Shown: positions 35,333-43,489 of the stretch, one piece after another
Position numbering within the stretch: position 1 is the first letter of the stretch
How the letters are laid out: each line of letters begins with the position of its first letter
NCBI RefSeq assembly: GCF_050483325.1
Contig: NZ_JBCMYF010000027.1
Location: 27,574 to 91,573, forward strand
Reading direction: 5' to 3'
DNA length: 64,000 nucleotides
DNA from: Bacillus_P idriensis_A
Lineage (GTDB): Bacteria; Bacillota; Bacilli; Bacillales; Bacillaceae
Notes under the pieces: generated by a model
Seen by the model: the letters and a program-made list of their open reading frames with translations, nothing else
Told to the model about the DNA's origin: nothing
Database searches by the model: none
Position numbers and translations under genes: made by a program

Positions 35333-35340
35333 ATTTCCTT

Positions 35341-36012
35341 TCAGTAATACGGATTATACTGGGCAGGATAAGGATATTGAGTATGCCCCTGCGGATTGTA
35401 ATACTGTGCTGCATAAGGATTGTAAGCCGGCAACTGCTGCTGATAAGTCATAACAGGCGGCTCAAACTCCTGTCTCCCATTGCAGTCATTAGATGGACCG
35501 ATGATGACAGTTTTTTTAATCGGCGCGATGTCTTCTTTCCATTTGCGCTCATCCAGGCAATACGTATCTGCCATGACGTTGGCTGGAGTGAGGCGAAGGA
35601 TGTCAGATCCAAAAATCGCCTGGGGATATGGGGCATCAAAGATGGCAAGAAGGTGAGTATTGTCTTCAGAAGCCACTTCATAATGCCAGAATCCCTGCGG
35701 CACATTTGCCACTTGGCCGGGTTTAATTGGAAAGTTCATCAGCTGATTTGTAAACGGATTGATGAATGAAACAACGGCAGATCCTGATACACAATAAACC
35801 AGCTCCGACGCATTCTGGTGAATATGCGGTTCTACATACTTGCCTTTGCTCAAAAAGATATCAAGCAGCGAGACGTTGCCAAGGGTGTTCATGTTATTGC
35901 GCCCGAGGGAGTTTATATAATTACGCGCGTCTCCTTTAAACAGCTGGTTGTTGTTCAAATCATAAGTATACTTGTTCTTTGGAGATGTATAGTCAATCTC
36001 TAAAATGGCCAC
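35341..36012 (-). CDS. cupin protein with Tyr/Pro/Gln-rich tail
   Basis: 223 residues. A cupin barrel at about 55-140 carries VEPHIHQNASELVYCVSGSA (metal-site HxH and Glu) and FPIKPGQVANVPQGFWHYEV (second His). After residue 180 the chain becomes a low-complexity tail of Tyr, Pro, Gln and Asn (YQQQLPAYNPYAAQYYNPQ), which resembles tails of spore-coat and other surface structural proteins. GTG 36012 is the start, with GGGAGG 8 bp before it. A coat-associated role is inference from the tail only. Confidence 0.8.
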   Translation of the reverse strand: MAILEIDYTSPKNKYTYDLNNNQLFKGDARNYINSLGRNNMNTLGNVSLLDIFLSKGKYVEPHIHQNASELVYCVSGSAVVSFINPFTNQLMNFPIKPGQVANVPQGFWHYEVASEDNTHLLAIFDAPYPQAIFGSDILRLTPANVMADTYCLDERKWKEDIAPIKKTVIIGPSNDCNGRQEFEPPVMTYQQQLPAYNPYAAQYYNPQGHTQYPYPAQYNPYY

Positions 36013-36226
36013 TCTGTCAGCCTCCCTGAAAATAGTCCTTTCATTCTATGCCGGGGAGGAGAATGCGTGACAGATGCCTATTGTTTAATTTAGAAGAATC
36101 ATAGAAGAAAAACAGGGGGATTCTCAAATGAATCTTGTTCTTTTTAACAAGAACATGCAGGATTAATAGGGAAAAGGTGATAATTAGTCTGAATTCAGCT
36201 GTTGAGGCATGAAAGTAGGGAGACAC

Positions 36227-36553
36227 ATGAACGAGATATTCGCAGAATATCATTTCAAACTATCTAAAGAAACCACCAAAGCAATAGAATACGAACACAT
36301 CATCAGTAAAGACAACATCTATACTCAGAACACAAAAGGAATCAACATCGTCCTTCATCCTGATACAGCAGAGTGTCTTCGTCTGACCGAAAAAAGCGAC
36401 GGGCTTGTGCATAGCACGGCGCTGCGCATTTTTCCAAAAAGGAAGAATGGAGGCAAGACAGCCATTCATTTTGGCTATTCTTTTAAGTTTCAGTCAGAGG
36501 AAGAGTTAGGCGATTTCTTAAGAGAATTAGATGATCTTTTTAGATGCAGATAA
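36227..36553 (+). CDS. hypothetical protein
   Basis: 108 residues, not recognised. Starts MNEIFAEYHFKLSKETTKAIEY and ends in an acidic helix (EEELGDFLRELDDLFRCR). No signal peptide or membrane segment; the length and strand/helix pattern suggest a small globular cytoplasmic domain. ATG 36227 has AGGGAG 8 bp upstream; 36209 is a weaker alternative. Stands alone between the cupin gene and the accessory cluster. Confidence 0.65.
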   Translation: MNEIFAEYHFKLSKETTKAIEYEHIISKDNIYTQNTKGINIVLHPDTAECLRLTEKSDGLVHSTALRIFPKRKNGGKTAIHFGYSFKFQSEEELGDFLRELDDLFRCR

Positions 36554-36555
36554 AG

Positions 36556-36590
36556 AAAACGGTCAGCGCGTGCTGAACGTTTCTCTTTTG
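36556..36590 (+). terminator. terminator of the hypothetical gene
   Basis: AAACG-GTCAGC faces GCTGA-ACGTTT, followed by CTCTTTTGT. Confidence 0.65.
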
Positions 36591-36632
36591 TCTATTTCCG
36601 TTCATCGCGGCCCTTCAATACCTGATAAAATA

Positions 36633-36678
36633 AATAAAGCCCAGGAGCATATTCCATCAGATGCTCCTGGGCTTTATT
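36633..36678 (-). terminator. long hairpin at the end of the HTH gene
   Basis: A perfect 18-bp stem (36633-36650 with 36661-36678, core AAGCCCAGGAGCAT) and 10-nt loop lie 12 bp behind the HTH gene's stop codon. The flanking minus-strand sequence TTATTTTATC supplies a weak T-rich run. Confidence 0.75.
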
Positions 36679-36690
36679 GTTCACAAATGC

Positions 36691-37473
36691 TTATCTGCTT
36701 AAAAAATCAATGTCCATTTTTATGTGCTTTATAGCCTGTTCAATGGTTTTAATTCCGAGTTTATTTCTAGAAGTCCATGACCCATTTTTATAAAGGGTGA
36801 AGTATGTTCCATTAGGACATATGTCCCCAATTACGTTTTTACGGCGTTGATGCGGCTGCCGTGTTAAACATTCAGCGTTGAACAGGTCGCTTTTTTTGTG
36901 CTTGTTTAGCTGCAATTCAGTGATTGTTTTTAACGTTTCTATTAAAATTTTATTATTTAAAGTTCCATCCCCAGCTTTTTTCTTCTGCTTTTTAAGGGTG
37001 AAGATTTCAAATGCCTCGTTCAGTTCGTCGATATCATATCTTTTTTTCTCTAAAAAGAACATAATAATAAGATCTTGTGTGTCACTTCTGGAGAGTGAAT
37101 AACCAGCAGATTCTAAGAGATTAGTAAACTCATCTTGATTTAACTTTAATGCGAATGCAATGGATACAAGAGTATTTTTCTTAGGTTTATAGGTAGGGTT
37201 TGTTCTTATTTTTGAAAACAGCTTTCTGTCTAATCCAGCCTTATTATACACTTGTGCATCAGTAAAGCCTCTTTTATCAATTAGGTCAAATAATACCTGG
37301 TTTAGAACAGGCTGGCGGTTATTATCGATGTAATCTTTGATATCTTGAGAAATTATTTCAGACGAATACACGTCTATAATAATTGATTCTGTTGAATAGT
37401 AAATGGAATCTGAAGAAAATAATGTATTGCTTATGTAGTCTTTCAATTCATCAATAAACTTTTGATTAAGCAA
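36691..37473 (-). CDS. HTH protein divergent from a VWA gene
   Basis: 260 residues. The central part (about 57-150: FDLIDKRGFTDAQVYNKAGLDRKLFSKIRT, then KKNTLVSIAFALKLNQDEFTNLLESAGYSLS and DLIIMFFLEKKRYDIDELNEAF) is a helix-turn-helix domain that elsewhere is found fused to macro domains or beside VWA genes. The N-terminal 55 residues and the C-terminal 100, including GTYFTLYKNGSWTSR, are not recognised. The composition is rich in Lys, Asn and Ile, more AT-rich than core genes nearby. It is divergent from the VWA gene over a 93-bp gap; regulation of that gene is inferred. Confidence 0.75.
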   Translation of the reverse strand: MLNQKFIDELKDYISNTLFSSDSIYYSTESIIIDVYSSEIISQDIKDYIDNNRQPVLNQVLFDLIDKRGFTDAQVYNKAGLDRKLFSKIRTNPTYKPKKNTLVSIAFALKLNQDEFTNLLESAGYSLSRSDTQDLIIMFFLEKKRYDIDELNEAFEIFTLKKQKKKAGDGTLNNKILIETLKTITELQLNKHKKSDLFNAECLTRQPHQRRKNVIGDICPNGTYFTLYKNGSWTSRNKLGIKTIEQAIKHIKMDIDFLSR

Positions 37474-37566
37474 ATGACCGCCTCCAAAATGTCGCTTTCA
37501 AAGCGACCATAATATGGATATTTCCAGTTATGATTATAACATGAATATATAAGGAGGTTGATGATC

Positions 37567-38169
37567 ATGAACGATAAGTTAACGGAGATTATCTTCTTGC
37601 TGGACCGCAGCGGATCAATGGGCGGACTTGAAAAGGATGTTATTGGCGGATTTAATTCTTTTGTTGAGAACCAGTGCAAGCTTCAAGGGGATACAGTGCT
37701 TACAACCGTTTTATTTGATGATGAATATGTAGTTCTTTGGAGTGGGGCAGATGCAAAATCCATCCAATTAACTGAGGAAGAATACTATGTTAGAGGGCTG
37801 ACTGCACTTTTAGATGCTATTGGGAAAACGATCATAGATGTAGGACGCAGACTTTCTAATACTTCTGATGAACAGCGTCCAGGGAAAGTGATTTTTGTGA
37901 TTACGACAGATGGACAGGAAAATGCGAGCAAAGAATTCTCATATGAAAAAGTCAGTGAACTCATAAAGCACCAGCAAGAAAAATACAGCTGGGAGTTCAT
38001 TTTTATGGGTGCCAACATAGATGTTGCAGAAGAAGCTGAAAATATAGGGATCAAAAGTTCTGATGCGTATTCTTTTGAAGCAACGGAAATCGGAATGAAG
38101 GAAATGTATGAAGTTGTTTGTGAATCTGTCAAGCAAATCAGGGCAGACTCTCCATCTGATAAGGGATAA
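37567..38169 (+). CDS. von Willebrand factor A domain protein (TerY-like)
   Basis: 200 residues, a single VWA domain with an intact metal-ion adhesion site: IIFLLDRSGSMGG (Asp 13, Ser 15, Ser 17), the Thr in GLTALLDAIG and the Asp in VIFVITTDGQENAS. No signal peptide or membrane segment, so it is cytoplasmic. Proteins of this kind (TerY type) act as protein-protein or protein-nucleic-acid scaffolds in stress and conflict systems. ATG 37567 has AAGGAGG at 9 bp. It is followed by the glycosylase-like gene 53 bp later. Confidence 0.85.
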   Translation: MNDKLTEIIFLLDRSGSMGGLEKDVIGGFNSFVENQCKLQGDTVLTTVLFDDEYVVLWSGADAKSIQLTEEEYYVRGLTALLDAIGKTIIDVGRRLSNTSDEQRPGKVIFVITTDGQENASKEFSYEKVSELIKHQQEKYSWEFIFMGANIDVAEEAENIGIKSSDAYSFEATEIGMKEMYEVVCESVKQIRADSPSDKG

Positions 38170-38222
38170 AAAGGAGCAGTGAGCAGAATGTAACACATAA
38201 ATTAATCAAAGGAAGTGTTTAC

Positions 38223-38873
38223 ATGGAAAGAATTGTCCAGATGCACGCAGATTTTTATGAAAAGATAACTAAGGATCCTTCGATTAGTATGGAGCTTAAA
38301 AAAGAAAACATTACAATACTGGATGGCTTTCATCAAAACTTAGGGCTTGTTAAAAAATATTATGAAACGATGTATAAACTGCAGGATGAAAGAATTGTAT
38401 TGTGTGGCATTAATCCTGGCAGAAACGGTGCAGGCAAAACAGGAATCCCATTCATTGACTTCAGAGGAGCCTCTCATGTTTTATCAGATGTTTTCAATGA
38501 TGATTGGGAGAGAAGTGCACAATTTATATTATCTATCATAAAAGAGGTTGGAATTGAAGATTTTCACAAGCGAGTATACATGACGAATCTTTCGTGGTTC
38601 GGGTTTAAGAAAGACGGAAAAAAACTAAATTACTATAAGTTGCCGCATCACCTAGCCAATGCATTTACTGAGTCCTTTATAAACGAGATGGATATTGTGA
38701 ATCCAAAAGTGATTATACCACTTAGTAAAGAAGTGGAAAAAACTCTAGAGCATATGGTCAGAACTAAAAAACTAAACTATCCCGTTGCACCTCGTTTACC
38801 TCATCCTTATTATTGTTCGATTGGTGAGAATACAGGGAAATATAAAAAAGAGTATCTTAACGCTATTATTTGA
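38223..38873 (+). CDS. uracil-DNA-glycosylase-superfamily protein (SMUG-like)
   Basis: 216 residues. The motif RIVLCGINPGRNGAGKTGIPFIDF is the catalytic/uracil-pocket loop of the SMUG-like branch of the UDG superfamily (GINPGP/R-x-GxxQTGxPF/TG type), followed by VYMTNLSWFGF and PKVIIPLSKEV strands and the late PRLPHPYYCS, which takes the place of the HPS leucine-loop motif. The usual catalytic Asn after the first motif is here within the GINPGRNG loop. It is expected to remove damaged or modified bases. Association with the VWA gene may be functional or accidental. Confidence 0.78.
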   Translation: MERIVQMHADFYEKITKDPSISMELKKENITILDGFHQNLGLVKKYYETMYKLQDERIVLCGINPGRNGAGKTGIPFIDFRGASHVLSDVFNDDWERSAQFILSIIKEVGIEDFHKRVYMTNLSWFGFKKDGKKLNYYKLPHHLANAFTESFINEMDIVNPKVIIPLSKEVEKTLEHMVRTKKLNYPVAPRLPHPYYCSIGENTGKYKKEYLNAII

Positions 38874-38944
38874 AAAGTAAACTATAAAGGTTAGGTTAAG
38901 AAATATATAACTAAAATTCCTCAATTAATACTAAGTTAAAAAAG

Positions 38945-38966
38945 ACCCCTGCAACGATGCAGGGGT
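38945..38966 (-). terminator. terminator of the GH1 gene
   Basis: ACCCCTGCA (38945-38953) pairs with TGCAGGGGT (38958-38966); on the minus strand TCTTTTTT follows. It lies inside the copy of the phosphatase-family gene's 3' flank. Confidence 0.85.
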
Positions 38967-38979
38967 TCCACTATTGAAG

Positions 38980-39065
38980 TTATACCTCATCATAAAATTA
39001 GTCACAACGGGATAATGATCGCTTGGGAATTGAATCCATCAATGTTTAGCTGACATGATATTCGT
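38980..39065 (-). pseudogene. remnant of the 3' end of a second endonuclease/exonuclease/phosphatase gene
   Basis: On the minus strand one frame reads QFPSDHYPVVTNFMMRYN, corresponding to the C-terminus QFPSDHYPVVTDLTMKYN of the intact gene at 43490-44401. At nucleotide level 38980-39032 matches 43494-43546 at 45 of 53 positions, in the same orientation. Similarity continues more weakly to the left (38911-38979 with 43424-43493). The normal stop codon is lost, and a TGA interrupts the frame upstream. It begins 28 bp behind the GH1 gene. Confidence 0.75.
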
Positions 39066-39092
39066 CCAAGGTACAACATGTTATGTTTTATA

Positions 39093-40532
39093 TTATAATT
39101 CTGCACCATTTGTCTCAATCACGTTTTTATACCAATCAAATGAATCCTTTTTATACCGCTTCATAGATCCATTTCCTTCGTTATCACGATCCACATAAAT
39201 CATTCCATATCGCTTTTTCATTTCCCCGGTAGTGAATGACACAATGTCAATAATGCCCCATGGCGTATAGCCCATCAGATCAACGCCATCGTATGTTACG
39301 GCTTTTTCCAATGCTTCAATATGGGATTTTAAATAGTCGATTCTTTGAGTGTCATGGATGGAGCCGTCCTCTTCTACTGTGTCAATTGCGCCGAAGCCAT
39401 TTTCCACGATGAACAATGGAATTTGGTAGCGATCGTAGAAACGGTTTAGGGTGTATCGTAAACCAGTTGGATCGATCGCCCATCCCCAGTCGCTGGATTT
39501 AATGTATGGGTTCTCCACTCCGTATGGCAATCCGCCGTTGACGATATCTCCCGAGTTGTCATTAACTACACCGCTTTTTACGGTAGTGGACATGTAGTAG
39601 CTGAAGCCTAAGTAGTCCACCTTTCCGTTCCTAAGGATTTCTTCATCGCCTTCTTCGATTGGGATGTTGAATCCTTCTCGTTCGAACTCTTTTAGAGCAT
39701 AGCTTGGATAGTAGCCGCGGACATGTACATCAGGGAAGAAGTAGCGCTGCCTCATTGTTTCTTCCGCCAGCATGACGTCTTCCGGGTTTGATGAGTATGG
39801 GTAGATCGGTACATGAGAAACCATGGCACCGATTTGGAATTCCGGATTTATTTTTTTTCCAATAGATACAGCCATTGCACTGGCAAGAAGTTCATGGTGT
39901 CCCGCAATGTACATAATTTCTTTCGCGTTTTCATTTTTTTTAACCTGAACCCCTGAGTTTGTCCATAAAAACAGCGGGTTGTTTACATCCATTTTGTTGT
40001 TGATTTCGTTAAAGGTCATCCAGTATTTCACTTTGTTTTTATAACGTTTAAAGCAGACTTCCGCAAATTTCACAAAGAAATCGACCATTTTTCTGTTTCT
40101 GAATCCGCCATATTCTCTTGCTAAATGCAGCGGCATTTCAAAGTGGGATAAGGTAATGACTGGTTCAATTCCACGCTTCAGCAGTTCATCAAATACATCA
40201 TCATAAAATGCTAAGCCATCTTCGTTAGGTTCCGCTTCATCGCCTTTAGGAAAAATTCTGCTCCAGCCGATTGAAGTCCTTAAGCATTTTAATCCCATTT
40301 CGCTGAATAGAGCAATATCGCTTTTATAGTTATGGTAGAAGTCGATGGCTTCATGGTTTGGGTAGAATTCATTCTCTTCAATTGTTTCAGTGATTTTTCT
40401 CGGTACGCCATGTGCACCAGCGGTCATGACATCGACAACACTTGGTCCTTTTCCGCCTTGATTCCATCCGCCTTCAAATTGGTGTGCAGCCAATGCGCCG
40501 CCCCATAAAAAATCGTTTGGCATTTTTTTCAT
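39093..40532 (-). CDS. 6-phospho-beta-glucosidase (GH1)
   Basis: 479 residues, glycosyl hydrolase family 1. Splits phosphorylated beta-glucosides delivered by the PTS into glucose-6-phosphate and aglycone or glucose. The general acid/base is in WMTFNEIN (about residue 177) and the nucleophile in PLFIVENGFGA (about 377). The N-terminal DFLWGGALAAHQFEGGWN and the phosphate-pocket region near GEMKKRYGMIYVDRDNEG (Lys and Tyr replacing the Trp/Glu of non-phosphorylated enzymes) mark the 6-phospho branch. Starts 12 bp behind the PTS gene with AGGAGG; the two form one operon. Confidence 0.93.
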   Translation of the reverse strand: MKKMPNDFLWGGALAAHQFEGGWNQGGKGPSVVDVMTAGAHGVPRKITETIEENEFYPNHEAIDFYHNYKSDIALFSEMGLKCLRTSIGWSRIFPKGDEAEPNEDGLAFYDDVFDELLKRGIEPVITLSHFEMPLHLAREYGGFRNRKMVDFFVKFAEVCFKRYKNKVKYWMTFNEINNKMDVNNPLFLWTNSGVQVKKNENAKEIMYIAGHHELLASAMAVSIGKKINPEFQIGAMVSHVPIYPYSSNPEDVMLAEETMRQRYFFPDVHVRGYYPSYALKEFEREGFNIPIEEGDEEILRNGKVDYLGFSYYMSTTVKSGVVNDNSGDIVNGGLPYGVENPYIKSSDWGWAIDPTGLRYTLNRFYDRYQIPLFIVENGFGAIDTVEEDGSIHDTQRIDYLKSHIEALEKAVTYDGVDLMGYTPWGIIDIVSFTTGEMKKRYGMIYVDRDNEGNGSMKRYKKDSFDWYKNVIETNGAEL

Positions 40533-40544
40533 AATTGATTCCTC

Positions 40545-42434
40545 CTATTTCACAACTGTTAATAATTTTTGATGTAAAGAAGTTTCTTCAAGCTCTTCAA
40601 TGATAATTTTTTCATAAGCTGCTGAATTCGTTATGATGACTGGCGTAACAGTCTTTAACCCTTTATTTATTATGCTTTCTTTATCAAATTCGACGAGCAA
40701 ATCGCCTTTTTTCAATCGGTCTCCGTCTTTCACTTTCATTTCAAAAGGTTTTCCCTCTAGAGTAACCGTGTCCAGCCCGATATGGACAAGCATTTCAATT
40801 CCGGATTCTGAACGAAGCCCAATTGCATGCTTTGTAGGAGCTACCATGACTACTTTTCCGTCAAAAGGACTGTATAATTTGTTGTCTGCTGGATGAATGG
40901 CTATGCCTTGTCCCATCGCACCAGTGCTGAAAACTTCATCTGGCACCGCTGAAAGGGGAACTACCTTGCCGCTTAACGGAGCATCCACTGTTTCTTCATT
41001 GTTTTGAGGTGACTGTAAATTAACTCTGCTTTGATCTGCTTGTCCACTATCTGCTTCTTTAGCTGTATCCTCTCCATATCCGAATAGCTGAATGAGAGTG
41101 ACCGGAAGAATGATGGCAATTGCCGAACCGATCAGAATTCCCCAAATGGACGTTGGGATCTCGGCATTGATTCCATTAACAATCGTCAGCGGTCCCGGCA
41201 GTCCGGCGTAAACAAAGTAGTAAGGAGTGAAGAAGCTCGCGGCAACAGCTCCGGCTGCCCCGGAAATGCAACCGAAAATGAACGGTTTCTTAAACCTTAA
41301 AGTCACTCCGTAAATGGCCGGCTCAGTAATTCCAAAGATTCCGGTGATTCCTGCTGAAATCCCGACTTTTCGTGTTTCCTGCTTTTTTGCTTTTAAAATG
41401 ACTCCAAGGACAGCTCCGACCTGAGCAATCACGGCAATGGTCTGGTAAGCCTGGAAGGAATCGCGTCCATACTGTTCAAAATTCGCCAGTACCATTGGTG
41501 TGACTCCCCAATGGACACCGAAAATAACGACGATCTGCCATAAGCCGCCGATAATCGCTCCAGCTAAAGCAGGTGCGTTTTCGGCCAGAAAGTTATATCC
41601 ATTCGCAATCCCATTTGCCCCCATTGTTGTAACAGGCCCAATTAATAGAATGGTTAAAGGGACCATGAGAATCATACAAAATAATGGAACAAATAAAGGC
41701 CGTATCACTTCATGGATATTTCTATTTAAAAATCTTTCTAGGTAAGACAAGATCCACACTAAGAATAGCGGAGGCAGGACGGAAGAAGTATACACCGTTT
41801 CTGATAAGGCAAGCCCAAGGAAAGTAATGCTGTCTCCTTCTGCAATTTTTGCCGCCATATCTGACCACGTTGGACTGACCAATGCGGCACTGCAAGCTAC
41901 AGCTATAAAGGTGTTTGTTTTAAAATGCTTGGATGCGGTAATGGCAATGAAAATAGGTAAAAACGTAAATGGTGCCCATGATATAAAACTTAAAACTTGA
42001 TGAGTACCAGTTTCTGCAAAGCTATTAAAAAATAAATTGATTATGATTAGTGATCCCTGCAAAATACCGGCTGCTGCCAATATGTAAATAAAAGGAGCAA
42101 AAACGGCTGACATCGTTGCTATGACACGGTTTAAGATCGTTCCTTTGTTTTCGCTTTTTTCATTCGATGCGTCAACGTTTACTAAACTAGAAAATTCGTC
42201 ATAGACTTCTCCTACATGCTGTCCGATTACGATTTGGAATTGTCCGCTGTTTTCTACTACCGTAATGACGCCGGGCATGGATCCTACAATTTCTTTCGCT
42301 TTCGGATTTGACCGTTTAAGCACTAACCGGAGCCTTGTTGCACAGCGCGTAACCCCAACCACATTTTCTTCTCCGCCGACCGCTTCTAAGATGTCTTTCG
42401 CGAGCTTTGGATAGTTTCTCACTTTACCCGACAA
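40545..42434 (-). CDS. bglP: beta-glucoside-specific PTS transporter EIIBCA
   Basis: 629 residues in the order EIIB-EIIC-EIIA. EIIB phosphocysteine is Cys 31 in GVTRCATRLRLVLK. EIIC (about 105-460) has ten or so membrane segments and the sugar-binding region GITGIFGITEPAIYGVTLR. EIIA (about 480-629) has LYSPFDGKVV and the active His in MLVHIGLDTV. Phosphorylates and imports beta-glucosides such as salicin or cellobiose-like sugars. TTG start at 42434 behind AAGGGGG. The promoter carries a GntR palindrome and a cre site, unlike the antiterminator-controlled bglP of B. subtilis. Confidence 0.92.
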   Translation of the reverse strand: MSGKVRNYPKLAKDILEAVGGEENVVGVTRCATRLRLVLKRSNPKAKEIVGSMPGVITVVENSGQFQIVIGQHVGEVYDEFSSLVNVDASNEKSENKGTILNRVIATMSAVFAPFIYILAAAGILQGSLIIINLFFNSFAETGTHQVLSFISWAPFTFLPIFIAITASKHFKTNTFIAVACSAALVSPTWSDMAAKIAEGDSITFLGLALSETVYTSSVLPPLFLVWILSYLERFLNRNIHEVIRPLFVPLFCMILMVPLTILLIGPVTTMGANGIANGYNFLAENAPALAGAIIGGLWQIVVIFGVHWGVTPMVLANFEQYGRDSFQAYQTIAVIAQVGAVLGVILKAKKQETRKVGISAGITGIFGITEPAIYGVTLRFKKPFIFGCISGAAGAVAASFFTPYYFVYAGLPGPLTIVNGINAEIPTSIWGILIGSAIAIILPVTLIQLFGYGEDTAKEADSGQADQSRVNLQSPQNNEETVDAPLSGKVVPLSAVPDEVFSTGAMGQGIAIHPADNKLYSPFDGKVVMVAPTKHAIGLRSESGIEMLVHIGLDTVTLEGKPFEMKVKDGDRLKKGDLLVEFDKESIINKGLKTVTPVIITNSAAYEKIIIEELEETSLHQKLLTVVK

Positions 42435-42461
42435 TTTAATTCCCCCTTGAATGAAAATTGT

Positions 42462-42503
42462 AGTATACGCTTACAGTATAATTGTACCGGTACAATTTAT
42501 CAA
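42462..42503 (-). promoter_or_regulatory. bglP promoter with GntR operator in the spacer and cre at the start
   Basis: On the minus strand: TTGATA (42498-42503), a 17-bp spacer (42481-42497) and TATACT (42475-42480). The perfect 18-bp palindrome AATTGTACCGGTACAATT (42480-42497) covers the spacer, so a bound regulator would block polymerase. TGTAAGCGTATACT (42462-42475) matches cre at 13 of 14 positions and sits just after the -10. Confidence 0.85.
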
Positions 42504-42608
42504 TACATAAACAATTTATTTTATTGGGTATAATAATATTAACTGTGCGTTTTAGAAGGTTATGCTATAATTTGGGTGTTGGAAATGATCAATAAATGAG
42601 GAATGTGC

Positions 42609-43319
42609 ATGTTAAAGTACCAGCAAATCGCAGCAGAAATGGAAAAGTATATTGAAGAACATGAGCTTCAGCAGGGAGATAAACTGCCTGTTCTGGAGGC
42701 ATTAATGACTCAATTTGAAGTGAGTAAGAGCACAATCACGAAATCGTTGGATCTGTTAGAGAAAAAAGGGGTTATATATCAAGTCAGAGGCAGCGGAATT
42801 TTTGTCAGAAGGCATAAGAGAAAAGGATATATCAGTCTGCTTTCAAATCAAGGATTTAAAAAAGATCTTGAGAATTTTACGCTCACTTCAAAAGTGATTG
42901 AATTAGACGTGAGGAAGCCGACAGAAGAAGTGGCTTACAATTTAAATATTGAACTTGAAGACGATGTCTATTATGTAAAAAGGGTCCGGTTTGTGAACGG
43001 ACAAACGTTGTGCCTGGAAGAATCTTATTTTAACAAATCGATCGTTACGTATTTAAACAGAGAGATCGTCTCTGAATCCATATTCAGCTATATTATGGAA
43101 GGACTGGGATTGAAGATCGGCTTCTCCGATTTATATCTTAATGCTGGAATCCTGAATGAAGATGAAGCGAAGTGTTTAGGTTTGCCGAACGGATCACCAA
43201 AACTGTACGGCGAGAGTATTTTTCACTTAACCAACGGCCAGCCTTTCGACTTTTCCAAAATCACATACAACTACGAAAATTCTCAGTTCTTTATTCAGGC
43301 GAATAGTCATTTTATATAA
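42609..43319 (+). CDS. GntR/HutC-family repressor of the beta-glucoside genes
   Basis: 236 residues. N-terminal winged helix (EEHELQQGDKLPVLEALMTQFEVSKSTITKSLDLLEKKGVIYQVRGSGIFV) and C-terminal UTRA ligand domain (VYYVKRVRFVNGQTLCLEESYFN; NGQPFDFSKITYNYENSQFFIQA), the layout of TreR- and YvoA-like regulators that sense phosphosugars. ATG 42609 follows GAGGA; 42603 is an alternative. Divergent from the PTS gene over 168 bp holding the palindrome. An extended -10 TGCTATAAT lies before it. Confidence 0.9.
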   Translation: MLKYQQIAAEMEKYIEEHELQQGDKLPVLEALMTQFEVSKSTITKSLDLLEKKGVIYQVRGSGIFVRRHKRKGYISLLSNQGFKKDLENFTLTSKVIELDVRKPTEEVAYNLNIELEDDVYYVKRVRFVNGQTLCLEESYFNKSIVTYLNREIVSESIFSYIMEGLGLKIGFSDLYLNAGILNEDEAKCLGLPNGSPKLYGESIFHLTNGQPFDFSKITYNYENSQFFIQANSHFI

Positions 43320-43329
43320 GCATAAATAA

Positions 43330-43358
43330 GAAACGGCGCATATACGATGCGCCGTTTC
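43330..43358 (+). terminator. terminator of the GntR gene
   Basis: GAAACGGCGCA and TGCGCCGTTTC form an 11-bp perfect stem, then TATTTG. Confidence 0.8.
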
Positions 43359-43489
43359 TATTTGTAAATCAAAGAAGACTTTCCATCCTAGAATAAAAAG
43401 GAAATATTTTGAGGGGTTATACAATTAAAAAATCCTCAATAAATACAAGTGCAAAAAGACATCTGTAATGATGCGGGGTCCAGCTGTTT

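Noticed and set aside
39093..43319. Transposon carrying the beta-glucoside genes
   Set aside because: The flanking repeats are diverged gene ends, not terminal inverted repeats, and no transposase or integrase is present.
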